Source of the DNA: Bradyrhizobium sediminis | GTDB lineage: Bacteria > Pseudomonadota > Alphaproteobacteria > Rhizobiales > Xanthobacteraceae | Direction of reading: 5' to 3' | Assembly (NCBI RefSeq): GCF_018736085.1 | Contig: NZ_CP076134.1 | Coordinates: 682,001-746,000 of the forward strand | DNA length: 64,000 nucleotides | Part shown: positions 1 through 7,041 of the stretch, in pieces | Position numbering within the stretch: the first letter of the stretch is position 1 | How the letters are laid out: each line of letters starts with the position of its first letter | Program-made: the position numbers and the translations under genes | The notes under the pieces: model-generated | Told to the model about the DNA's origin: nothing | The model's database searches: none | Seen by the model: only the letters and a program-made list of their open reading frames with translations

Positions 1-217
1 CCAGCACCACCTTGCCGCGCAGGTCGGCGATGTTGAGCGGCGCGGAATTGAACCAGTTGTTGATGCCGGTGAAGTTTGGCGCGCTGCCCTGCACGGCGGC
101 GACCGCGAACGGCGCGGTCCGGTCGCGCGCCGCCTCGCCGCTGAAGCCGGGGCTGGCTGCACCGATCAGGCAGAGGGCGAGCACCGAGGCGCAGGTGGCG
201 AGCGATCGTGGGGTCAT
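1..217 (-). CDS. Thioredoxin-fold (redoxin/TlpA-like) exported protein, partial
   Basis: Only the N-terminal 72 codons lie in the window; the gene runs off the left edge. It begins with a signal peptide (MTPRSLATCASVLALCLIGA) and reaches the segment LNIADLRGKVVL, the usual start of a TlpA/redoxin thioredoxin fold just before the first strand and the CXXC motif, which is not visible here. An AAGGAGACC ribosome site lies a few bases before the ATG. It follows ccdA closely on the same strand, which fits a periplasmic thiol-disulfide protein kept reduced by CcdA. The family call is inferred from this segment and the neighbour. Confidence 0.6.
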   Translation of the reverse strand, partial: MTPRSLATCASVLALCLIGAASPGFSGEAARDRTAPFAVAAVQGSAPNFTGINNWFNSAPLNIADLRGKVVL

Positions 218-241
218 GGTGGTCTCCTTCGTGCGGGTTGA

Positions 242-943
242 TTACAGGCCGAGCTGGCCGTTCGGATAAAATGCCGTCAGCCACGACACGATCAGCGTGT
301 CGTATTGGAGGTAGGACGCGACCGCGAAAGCGATCACGACGACGCCGAAGCCCTGCTGCAGTCTTGGCGAAAATCTCGCGACACTGCGGACGCGGGTGGT
401 GACGGCCTGGCCGCCATAGGCGATCGCCAGCATCGGGATCGCGGCGCCGATCGCGTAAACGATCAGCAGCACGCTCGCCCATGCGGTGTCCGGCGAGGTC
501 GCGACGACGGTGAGGATCGAGCCGAGCACCGGACCGGCGCAGGGCGTCCAGACCAGGCCGAGCGTAGTGCCGAGGACAAAACCACCGAGATTGCCCTGGC
601 GGGACGCCGTGCTGCCGGCCGCGCCGGAATGGAGCAGCCCACTGAGCCGGATCGACAGCCATTCGAACGGCCTGGGCCAGATCATCAGCAGGCCGAACCC
701 GAGCAGCAGCACGGTCGCGGCGGTGCGCAGGCTGTTGGGATCGAAGTCGAAGATGCGGGTGATCGCGCCGAGCGCCAGCGCGGTCGCCGAAAACGACATC
801 ACAAAACCCGCCGCGATCATTGCCGGGCGCACTCGGCCGGTCTGGCCGACGGAGGCGCCGAGCAGGATCGGCAGCACCGGCAGCGTGCAGGGCGCGGCGA
901 TGGTGACGACGCCGGCGAGCAAAGCGAGAACGAGGTTGAGCAT
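242..943 (-). CDS. ccdA: Cytochrome c biogenesis protein CcdA
   Basis: Inner-membrane electron carrier of the DsbD/CcdA family, which passes reducing power from cytoplasmic thioredoxin to periplasmic thioredoxin-like partners. The 233-residue product starts with the motif APCTLPVLPILLG and later has TPCAGPVLGSIL; these two Pro-Cys motifs hold the redox-active cysteine pair of the family. About six hydrophobic segments are visible. I place the start at MLNLVLALLAGV because the longer upstream reading (to 1057) is Arg/Pro-rich and not membrane-like. The partial thioredoxin-fold gene follows 24 bases later and a cupredoxin precedes it, so the three probably form one operon. Confidence 0.85.
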   Translation of the reverse strand: MLNLVLALLAGVVTIAAPCTLPVLPILLGASVGQTGRVRPAMIAAGFVMSFSATALALGAITRIFDFDPNSLRTAATVLLLGFGLLMIWPRPFEWLSIRLSGLLHSGAAGSTASRQGNLGGFVLGTTLGLVWTPCAGPVLGSILTVVATSPDTAWASVLLIVYAIGAAIPMLAIAYGGQAVTTRVRSVARFSPRLQQGFGVVVIAFAVASYLQYDTLIVSWLTAFYPNGQLGL

Positions 944-1091
944 CGAAAATCCCGTCTGACTCTCGATCGGGCCGTCGGGCACGCGAGGTCTCGCTGGGTT
1001 CTTCGAGCCGGCAGGGTGGCGCGTTACGTCGGCCGCGTCACGTGTTTGTGAGGCCAATCGCGCGATGATTGCCGGCAGCGTGCGCGCGCCG

Positions 1092-1571
1092 TTACTCGAT
1101 GACGATTTCGCCGGTCATGCCGAGTTCGGCGTGGGTCTTGCCGTCCGCGGCCTTGATGTCGCAGCGCAGATCGGTGACGCGGCCGGCCGCGACCGGCACC
1201 AGCCACCATTCGGCGGATTGCCCCGGATAAACCTCGATCTCGCGCATCGCGCCCTTGAACTCGGCGAGCGTCACGGCCTTGCCGTCGCGCTGTTGCGTGA
1301 CCTGCACCTTTCGCGTCCACACCATCTGCGAGAAGGCGTGTGAAGTGAAGTAATGCGGTTCGTTGCTGTCGTTGCGAAGGATCAGTTTGTAGAGCTTGCC
1401 GGTCTCGAAGCGCAGTTGTTTCGGCGTGAATTCGTGCTTGCCGGGCGAGCCCAGCGCGACCGTCAGCTCGATCGGGGTCTGCTTCGACAAATCCCCTGCT
1501 GCGATCGCCGCGCCTGAGACGAGGCCGAGCACGACAGAAGCGCCAATCGCGGCGCGATACGAGATGAACAT
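1092..1571 (-). CDS. Periplasmic cupredoxin-domain protein
   Basis: A 159-residue exported protein with an N-terminal signal peptide ending near AAIAAGD. The rest is a single cupredoxin-like beta domain. The segment EPHYF gives the first His ligand, and the end carries a C...H...M arrangement (LRCDIK, then THAELGM), the type-1 copper ligand order. A GGGGGAGACC ribosome site precedes this ATG, so it is preferred over an ATG 30 bases upstream. It is the first gene before ccdA and a thioredoxin-fold gene, suggesting periplasmic metal or redox handling. Electron-transfer and copper-chaperone roles are both possible; the substrate is not visible. Confidence 0.7.
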   Translation of the reverse strand: MFISYRAAIGASVVLGLVSGAAIAAGDLSKQTPIELTVALGSPGKHEFTPKQLRFETGKLYKLILRNDSNEPHYFTSHAFSQMVWTRKVQVTQQRDGKAVTLAEFKGAMREIEVYPGQSAEWWLVPVAAGRVTDLRCDIKAADGKTHAELGMTGEIVIE

Positions 1572-1626
1572 CGTGGTCTCCCCCTGATGATTTGAACTCA
1601 CCGAATAACTCAGGCGCTCAACTTAA

Positions 1627-1647
1627 TGCAAATGAGAATGAGTTGCA
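1627..1647. promoter_or_regulatory. Candidate Fur/Mur-type operator
   Basis: A perfect dyad TGCAA-N11-TTGCA lies 56 bases upstream of the cupredoxin start, with AATGAGAATGAG in the middle. This resembles the manganese- or iron-responsive Fur/Mur boxes of rhizobia (TGCAA...TTGCA). If real, the cupredoxin-ccdA-redoxin operon is metal-regulated. The match is by eye only. Confidence 0.45.
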
Positions 1648-1692
1648 AATATCGAGCAGGAGATCCAGTCCAACCTGTTCCCAAACGCAGAG

Positions 1693-1724
1693 CGACCCGG
1701 CTGGGGGGCATCCCGGCCGGGTCG
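1693..1724 (-). terminator. Hairpin, possible terminator of the small gene
   Basis: CGACCCGGC and GCCGGGTCG form a perfect 9-bp stem around a 14-base loop, 41 bases past the stop of the small secreted-protein gene. No T-run follows on the minus strand, so intrinsic termination is uncertain. Confidence 0.35.
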
Positions 1725-1764
1725 TTGGAGGTTACTTGGGAGGAAAGAAGGCTAAAAAACAGGT

Positions 1765-1968
1765 TCAGCGGGTGGTGGTCTCGTTGTCGAAGGAGATCAC
1801 GCAGACCTCGCTGGGATTCTTGTTGCTGCAATCAACCACTTGCTCGCGGACGAACATCGAACCGGTGTCGCGCTGGGCGCGGGGGGCGGTGTTCTGGGCG
1901 GACAGCGAGGCCAGGGTGCAGACGGCGCCGAGCGGGATAATGAAGAGGCGGAAGGAGGGCTTCAGCAT
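1765..1968 (-). CDS. Small secreted hypothetical protein
   Basis: A 67-residue protein with a clear signal peptide (MLKPSFRLFIIPLGAVCTLASLSA) and a mature part of about 43 residues with two cysteines (VVDCSNKNP, SEVCVISFDN) that could form a disulfide. A GGAGAACGAAA ribosome site precedes the ATG. I do not recognise a family. It lies downstream of the ECF sigma gene on the same strand, separated by about 180 bases. It lacks the cytoplasmic HTH-binding part and membrane span of an anti-sigma factor, so I do not propose that role. Confidence 0.6.
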   Translation of the reverse strand: MLKPSFRLFIIPLGAVCTLASLSAQNTAPRAQRDTGSMFVREQVVDCSNKNPSEVCVISFDNETTTR

Positions 1969-2151
1969 TTTCGTTCTCCTGTCCGGCGTTGGCGTTGGCG
2001 TTGCGTTCGTGAGTGTGGGTGTAACGGCAGAGTTTTTCCGGGTGATGTCGTCAATTGTTTCATTTGTTTCGTGGGCGGTAACGGTTTCGCCCTCGAAAAG
2101 CGACGGTTCGGTCGCCTGAACTACACCGTAACTAATTGAAAAGATGTCATT

Positions 2152-2763
2152 TTATGCGGCGAGGCTGTCCACGCCGGCGCCCTTAAGCAAGTCTGCAAGC
2201 TGCTTGCGGGCATAGAACATTCGCGTCTTCACGGTGCTCTGGGGGATACCGATGATCGCACCGGCCTCCTCCACCGATTTCTCGTGGTAGTAGACGAGGT
2301 TGATGATCTCGCGATGCGCCGGCGACAGTTTGGCCACGCAGGCGCGCAGGATCGCCGAGGTGTTGCTGCGGTCGAGCGAAGCCTCCGGCGTGTCGGCGTC
2401 ATCGGCGATTTCAAGCACGTCTTCCTGGTCGATATCCTCATGCCGGCGCTGGCGCAGCGCAGTCAGCGCCTTGAAACGGGCGATCGACAACAGCCAGGTG
2501 GAAACCTGCGAACGGCCCTCGAACTGCTTGGCGGTGCGCCACACGTCGAGGAAGACCTGGCTGACGAGGTCTTCGGCCATGCTGGTATCGCGCACGATGC
2601 GCAGGATGAAGCGGTAAACCCGGACGTTGTGACGGGAATAAAGGATATGCATCGCGGTTCGGCCGCCATCGGCAATGCTTTCCAGCAGCATTTCATCCGA
2701 AGTCGCCCGGGCAGCGATGATGCCTTGACGGGCTGCGGCGTTGATAGCGACGACGTTCTGCAT
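2152..2763 (-). CDS. ECF-type RNA polymerase sigma factor
   Basis: A 203-residue sigma-70 family protein with only regions 2 and 4. Region 2 covers about residues 40-105 (YSRHNVRVYRFILRIV, AEDLVSQVFLDVWR, STWLLSIARFKAL), and region 4 about 140-195, with the helix-turn-helix around EEAGAIIGIPQSTVKTRMFYARKQ. A GGGAG ribosome site precedes the ATG. ECF factors redirect RNA polymerase to stress or envelope regulons. No anti-sigma gene is adjacent on either side, which is unusual; control may be transcriptional or the partner may be encoded elsewhere. Confidence 0.85.
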   Translation of the reverse strand: MQNVVAINAAARQGIIAARATSDEMLLESIADGGRTAMHILYSRHNVRVYRFILRIVRDTSMAEDLVSQVFLDVWRTAKQFEGRSQVSTWLLSIARFKALTALRQRRHEDIDQEDVLEIADDADTPEASLDRSNTSAILRACVAKLSPAHREIINLVYYHEKSVEEAGAIIGIPQSTVKTRMFYARKQLADLLKGAGVDSLAA

Positions 2764-3036
2764 GACAAGCTCCCGGTATTCGCCATTGGCGGCGTCTCGT
2801 TAGAGCCGATTGATAATTAACGAAGGTTTCGGGACGTCTGCACGCCAAGGGGAAAATGGTTTCGTGCGCAGGAGAATTGTTTCGTCGCGAGGTCAGCGAC
2901 GAAACATTCGGCACAAAAAAGCCCGTAATTTCAACGCGCGGAAAATGGAGAGGGCCACGATCGGGGGGGAACCGATTCCCGTTCCGAGGCGCCTTCATCC
3001 TCCTGCGGGAGGCGAGAAGCCGACCACAATAGAGAT
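2764..3036. other. Non-coding stretch upstream of the sigma gene
   Basis: About 270 bases between the sigma gene and the palindromic repeat carrying the insertion element. It must hold the sigma promoter. I see no convincing gene: the short readings here are shadow frames without ribosome sites. No recognisable operator. Confidence 0.4.
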
Positions 3037-3070
3037 GTCGTCCCGGCCTACGCGCCGGGACCCATCATAT

Positions 3071-3325
3071 GTGGACGGCCCCCGTGCCACAAGAGTTTTT
3101 TGAGGTCTGATCGGATCGCTTGCATCCATATGTCCGGCCTGTTGGTGCGGTCGCTTGGACCGCTGGCCAAGATGGCTTCCGCGACGCGAGTTCCAAACAA
3201 CCACACGACCTGTCTTGGGCCAATGGGTCCCACGGATTGTCTCGCACCTCGGATCGATCGATCCTACCATCTGCTCCTCTTGCAGCTCCGGCTCAGCCGA
3301 TAAGACGAACTTACCGGCTGATCTC
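3071..3325 (-). ncRNA. Candidate bridge/seek RNA region of the IS110 element
   Basis: Non-coding DNA directly downstream of the transposase. Read on the transposase strand, GGGACCCAT (3231 down to 3223) equals the left half of the insertion site (3057-3065), and TGTGGTTG (3205 down to 3198) is the reverse complement of the right half CAACCACA (4443-4450). The two halves are contiguous in the unoccupied target. A GGCC/GGTC hairpin (3218-3221 with 3207-3210) lies between them, and a GCGAG/CTCGC stem (3241-3245 with 3186-3190) encloses both. This is the layout of a bridge-RNA target-binding loop. RNA boundaries are not known. Confidence 0.65.
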
Positions 3326-4366
3326 TTAGGCGGCTGACGCCGATGCCTCAGACATCCGCGCGCCGTCGTAATTATCCCCCGTAACCATCAGTTTCCAGGC
3401 GATGCGGGCAATCTTGTTGGCGAGCGCCACCGCCGCGAGTTTTGGCGGCTTGCGCTTGAGCAAAGCGATCAGCCAGGGCGATGGATGGCCACGGCCGTAC
3501 TTCGCCTGCTGAATCACGGCGGTCGCTCCTGCCACCAGCACGCTGCGCAACCTCTCATCGCCGGCACGGGTGATCTTGCCGAGCCGGGTTTTGCCGGCAG
3601 TGGAGTGGTCTTTCGGGGTCAGTCCGAGCCAGGCCGCAAAATGCCGGCCCGAGGAGAAGGCACGCGGATCAGGCGTCTTCATCACCAGCGCCGTGGCGCC
3701 GATCGGCCCGACTCCTGGAATCTTCGCCAAGCGCCGGCTATCGGCATTGCCGCGGTGCCAGGCCCTCAGCCTGGCTTCGATTGCCTTCAACTCTCCCTGC
3801 AACTGCGCGTACTCGCGGCCCTGGACCGCAAACGACTCGCGCGCCAGCGCCGGCACGCTGTCATCTTGCGCGATGCCAGCTAAAAGCGGTTCGATCTTGT
3901 CGAGGCCCTTGGCCACCGCAAGGCCGAACTCTGCCGCATAGCCCCGGATCATATTGCTGAGCTGGGTGCGACGGGCGACCATCTGCTCGCGGAGACCTGC
4001 CAGCATCAAAGCTGCCTGCTGCTCGGCCGTCTTCACTGGCACAAACCGCATCGTCGGTCGGCCCATCGCTTCACACAGCCCCTCGGCATCTCGCCCGTCG
4101 TTCTTGTTCCGCCTGACGTAAGGCTTCACGTGTTGCGGCGCGATCAGCTTCACCTCGTGGCCGAGCTTGCCAAGCTCGCGCGCCCAATAATGCGCCGCAC
4201 CGCAGGCCTCGATCCCGATCACGGTCGGCGGCTGCTTGGTAAAAAATGCCACCATTTGCGCCCGGCCGAGCCGCCTGCGCAACACCGGCCGTTCGGTCGC
4301 ATCAACCCCATGCAGCTGGAAAATATGCTTCGACGTATCCATGCCAATTCGGATAATCTGTTCCAC
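3326..4366 (-). CDS. IS110-family transposase
   Basis: A 346-residue DEDD recombinase that catalyses RNA-guided insertion and excision through a circular intermediate. The RuvC-like N-terminal domain shows D10 (MDTSK), E53 (GIEACG), D90 and D93 (KNDGRDAEG), the four acidic residues of the family. The C-terminal Tnp_20 domain begins near residue 213 (LAKIPGVGPIGATALV) and includes FAAWLGLTPKDHSTAGK; the catalytic serine of this domain should lie in this part. Length is normal and no frameshift is seen, so the element may be active. The start is the first ATG inside the right inverted-repeat region. Confidence 0.9.
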   Translation of the reverse strand: MEQIIRIGMDTSKHIFQLHGVDATERPVLRRRLGRAQMVAFFTKQPPTVIGIEACGAAHYWARELGKLGHEVKLIAPQHVKPYVRRNKNDGRDAEGLCEAMGRPTMRFVPVKTAEQQAALMLAGLREQMVARRTQLSNMIRGYAAEFGLAVAKGLDKIEPLLAGIAQDDSVPALARESFAVQGREYAQLQGELKAIEARLRAWHRGNADSRRLAKIPGVGPIGATALVMKTPDPRAFSSGRHFAAWLGLTPKDHSTAGKTRLGKITRAGDERLRSVLVAGATAVIQQAKYGRGHPSPWLIALLKRKPPKLAAVALANKIARIAWKLMVTGDNYDGARMSEASASAA

Positions 4367-4555
4367 GGACGGCTCCTTTGTCTGAGATTTGCAACAACCT
4401 CATTCTGGCACAACTGATGCCGTAGGGGGCCGTCCACCCCATCAACCACAGGACGTTCGTGTTGCGCGAAGCTGGAGCGACAGTCCCTTTGACAACGAAC
4501 AGCGGCGGTCATGGGTCCTCGCGTTCGCGAGGACGACGCTAGAATGTGCTGACGC

Positions 4556-5299
4556 TCACGCCTTGTCGCCGATCGGCGAAAACAAATAGCCGCCGCCGCG
4601 GATGGTGCGGATCACTGCCGGCTTGGTCGGATCGATCTCGATCTTGCGCCGGATCCGCATGATCCGGAGATCGACAGCGCGGTCGAAGGCCTCGGCGTCG
4701 CGGGCGTTGGCCAATTCCAGGAGCCGCTCGCGCGACAGCACCCGCTTCGGATTGGCGGCGAACACCTTGAGCAGGCCGAATTCGGACGCGGTCAGCGGAT
4801 GCTCATTGCCCTCGTCGTCGCGCAGCGCCTGCGCCTCGAGATCGAGCCACTTGGTGCCGAACCGCACCAGCTGATCCTTGGCTTTTGCGCCGGCGGCTTC
4901 CGGCGCGGCCGTCGGCGCCTTGGCCGGCGAGGAGCGCCGCAGTACCGAGCGGATCCGCGCCATCAATTCGCGCAGCTCGCACGGTTTTGCGACGTAGTCG
5001 TCGGCGCCGAGCTCGAGCCCGACCACGCGGTCGATCGGGCTCGCGGTCGCCGTCAGCATGATGACCGGGACGTTGGTGCGGCTCTTGAGGTCGCGGATGA
5101 TGGAAAGTCCGTCCTCCTCGGGCATGTTGAGATCGAGCACCACGAGATCGGGGACCGAGACATCGATCGCCTCGCGCAGGGTCTTGCCGCCGTCGCACAG
5201 CGTCACGTTGAAGCCGTGCATCTTGAGGTATTCGCCGACCATCTCGCGGGCCGGCGCCTCGTCGTCGACGATGACGATGTGTTGCTGACTTTGGGTCAT
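4556..5299 (-). CDS. OmpR-family response regulator
   Basis: A 247-residue DNA-binding regulator. The receiver domain (about 7-120) has the acidic pair in VDDE, phospho-acceptor D56 (VVLDLNMP) and the conserved Lys in DDYVAKPCELRE. An Ala/Pro-rich linker leads to a winged-helix Trans_reg_C domain (about 150-245; LTASEFGLLKVFAANPKRVLSRERLLE and IRTIRGGGYLF). Its ATG overlaps the stop of the upstream REC-kinase gene (ATGA), so translation is coupled. It is the output end of the four-gene signalling operon that begins at 10104. Target genes are unknown. Confidence 0.88.
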   Translation of the reverse strand: MTQSQQHIVIVDDEAPAREMVGEYLKMHGFNVTLCDGGKTLREAIDVSVPDLVVLDLNMPEEDGLSIIRDLKSRTNVPVIMLTATASPIDRVVGLELGADDYVAKPCELRELMARIRSVLRRSSPAKAPTAAPEAAGAKAKDQLVRFGTKWLDLEAQALRDDEGNEHPLTASEFGLLKVFAANPKRVLSRERLLELANARDAEAFDRAVDLRIMRIRRKIEIDPTKPAVIRTIRGGGYLFSPIGDKA

Positions 5300-7041
5300 G
5301 ACATCTCGGTCGCGGGCAAGATCACGGTGAAGGTCGAGCCCTGGCCGGGCCCGCCGCTGTCGGCAGTGACCTCGCCGCCATGCATGTCGATGATACGCTT
5401 GACGATCGACAGGCCGAGGCCGGTCGAGCTTTCGCCGGCGGTGGGTTTCGCGGAGAGCCGCTGGAAGCGGCCGAACAGCCGGCCGAGATCTTCCGGAGAG
5501 AGGCCTGCGCCCTCGTCGGCGATGCGGATGATGGTGTTGTCCAGATCGTGAGTCACCAGTACCGTGATCTTGCCGCCGATCGGTGAATATTTGATGGCGT
5601 TGCTGACGAGATTGTCGATCGCCTCGCGCATCCGGTCGGCGTCGCACATCGTGACGATATTCGGCGGCGCCGACACCATGATGGTCTGCTGCTTGTTGAC
5701 CGCCAGGGGCTGGTTGGCGTCGGCGACCTCGCTGACGAGCCCTGCGATATCGACCGGCTCACGGCGGATCGAAATGTCGAAGGCGTCGGCCATCGCATCC
5801 GAAATCAGGTGGTCGACCATCGAGGTCAGGCGCTTGGTGGCGTCGCGGATATGCTCGACCTGGGCGGTGACGCTCTCCCTGGAGGCGCTGGCGCCGATCA
5901 GTTCGGTCAGCATTTCGGTGCGGCCGAGGATGACGCCGAGCGGATTTTTGAGGTCGTGGGCGACGGTGCCGAGAATCTCGTTCTTGAAGCCGTTGGCGCG
6001 CTGCAGCCGCATCCACTGCGACGACAGCCGGCGGTTGGCCTGCATCAGCGCGCGGGTGCGCTGGGCGACGCGGTCCTCGAGCTGGGTGTTGGCCTCGTGC
6101 AGTTGCTGATAGAGGATTACGTTGTCGAAGGCGATCGACAGCCGGCTGGAGAAAATCTCGACCAGCGCGCGGTCGGTGTCCGACAGCGGGCGCTCGGCCT
6201 GCAGCAGCACCACCACCTCGCGGCCGCTGCCGGTGCGCAGATAGAGCACGGTGCGGTGATCGGCGAACTCGTTCTTGCGGCGCTGGAACGCGGCTTCGAC
6301 CATCTGGCGCAAATCCGGATCGAGCGATCGCGATCCGGCCGAGCCGATGAAGCGGCTGTAGCAGCCGGAGCCCGCGAGCACCGAGAAATCGGTGCCGGCG
6401 CCGCCATCGTCGCGCAACACCAGTATGCCGGCGCAATCGACATTAAGCAGCGAGGCGAGCTGCGTCAGCACGCCCTCGGCGAGCCGCTGCATCGACTTGA
6501 AATCGTACAGCGTGGAGGCGGCGTCGATGATGATCTCCAGCCCGCGCCGGGTCTGCACCATGCGTTCGAGCTGCTGGTAGCTGCGCAGCGCCGCGGTCAG
6601 CGAGGTAAACAGCTTGTCGGCGGTGAGTTCGGTCTTGGCCTTGTAATCGTTGATGTCGTACTGGACGATGACGCGGCGCTCGGGCGCCTGTCCGGGCTGC
6701 CCGGTGCGCAGGATGATGCGGACGGTCTCGTTCTTGATCTCGTTGCGGATGTATTCGACGAGATCGAGGCCCGCGGCGTCGGTCTCCATGATGACGTCGA
6801 GCAGCACGGCGGCGATGTCGGGATGCGCGCGCATCAATTTGCGGCCCTCGGCCGCCGAATAGGCCGACAGGATCTCGAGCGTCTGGCCGTTGAGATTGTA
6901 GTCGCTCAGCGCAAACCTGGTGCCTTCATGCACGGCCTGGTCGTCGTCGATGACGGCGACCTTCCATTTGCGCGCCGTCGACTTCTCCGGAGCGGTTCCG
7001 GAATCGTCGATCAGGTGGAGGACATCGTCCTGTTCGGCCAT
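5296..7041 (-). CDS. Hybrid receiver-histidine kinase (REC-DUF3369-HisKA-HATPase)
   Basis: A 581-residue cytoplasmic kinase. The N-terminal receiver (about 25-150) has acidic IDDDQ, phospho-acceptor D82 (LLDVIMETD) and K136 in NDYKAKTEL. Next is a DUF3369-like GAF region (about 160-310), a coiled coil (EANTQLEDRVAQRTRALMQ), a HisKA helix with H362 (GTVAHDLKNPLG), and a HATPase domain with N box (DNLVSNAIKYS), DEGAGL and GLGLSIVKR. No membrane spans. The order suggests that the HAMP kinase encoded upstream phosphorylates its receiver and that it relays to the OmpR-type regulator. Its first 31 bases overlap the upstream kinase gene. Confidence 0.85.
   Translation of the reverse strand: MAEQDDVLHLIDDSGTAPEKSTARKWKVAVIDDDQAVHEGTRFALSDYNLNGQTLEILSAYSAAEGRKLMRAHPDIAAVLLDVIMETDAAGLDLVEYIRNEIKNETVRIILRTGQPGQAPERRVIVQYDINDYKAKTELTADKLFTSLTAALRSYQQLERMVQTRRGLEIIIDAASTLYDFKSMQRLAEGVLTQLASLLNVDCAGILVLRDDGGAGTDFSVLAGSGCYSRFIGSAGSRSLDPDLRQMVEAAFQRRKNEFADHRTVLYLRTGSGREVVVLLQAERPLSDTDRALVEIFSSRLSIAFDNVILYQQLHEANTQLEDRVAQRTRALMQANRRLSSQWMRLQRANGFKNEILGTVAHDLKNPLGVILGRTEMLTELIGASASRESVTAQVEHIRDATKRLTSMVDHLISDAMADAFDISIRREPVDIAGLVSEVADANQPLAVNKQQTIMVSAPPNIVTMCDADRMREAIDNLVSNAIKYSPIGGKITVLVTHDLDNTIIRIADEGAGLSPEDLGRLFGRFQRLSAKPTAGESSTGLGLSIVKRIIDMHGGEVTADSGGPGQGSTFTVILPATEMS

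Larger units (their letters stand above)
3068..4444 (-). mobile_element. IS110-family (IS1111-like) insertion sequence
   Basis: Perfect 13-bp inverted repeats GTGGACGGCCCCC lie at 3071-3083 and, inverted, at 4425-4437. The flanks share ATCA (3064-3067 and 4441-4444), so the exact end is ambiguous by four bases. One DEDD transposase gene fills most of it. Only about 75 bases lie upstream of the transposase but about 255 lie downstream, the arrangement of the IS1111 branch, whose guide RNA is made from the downstream end. Subterminal inverted repeats are also an IS1111 trait. It sits inside a palindromic repeat, a known preference of some relatives. Confidence 0.85.
3037..4538. repeat. Palindromic intergenic repeat (family A) interrupted by the insertion element
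   Basis: The left arm (3037-3067, GTCGTCCCGG...CGGGACCCATCA) and the right arm (4441-4538, ATCAACCACAGG ... GGTCATGGGTCCTCGCG...GAGGACGAC) join into one element of about 125 bases when the insertion is removed. It has the same layout as intact copies at 43915-44032 and 63610-63734: an outer GTCGTCC/GGACGAC dyad, then GGACCCAT-aACCAC, a spacer, and ATGGGTCC. Confidence 0.7.

Noticed and set aside
1765..1968. Small secreted protein as anti-sigma factor for the ECF sigma gene
   Set aside because: It has a signal peptide and a 43-residue mature part with no cytoplasmic sigma-binding region or retained membrane span.
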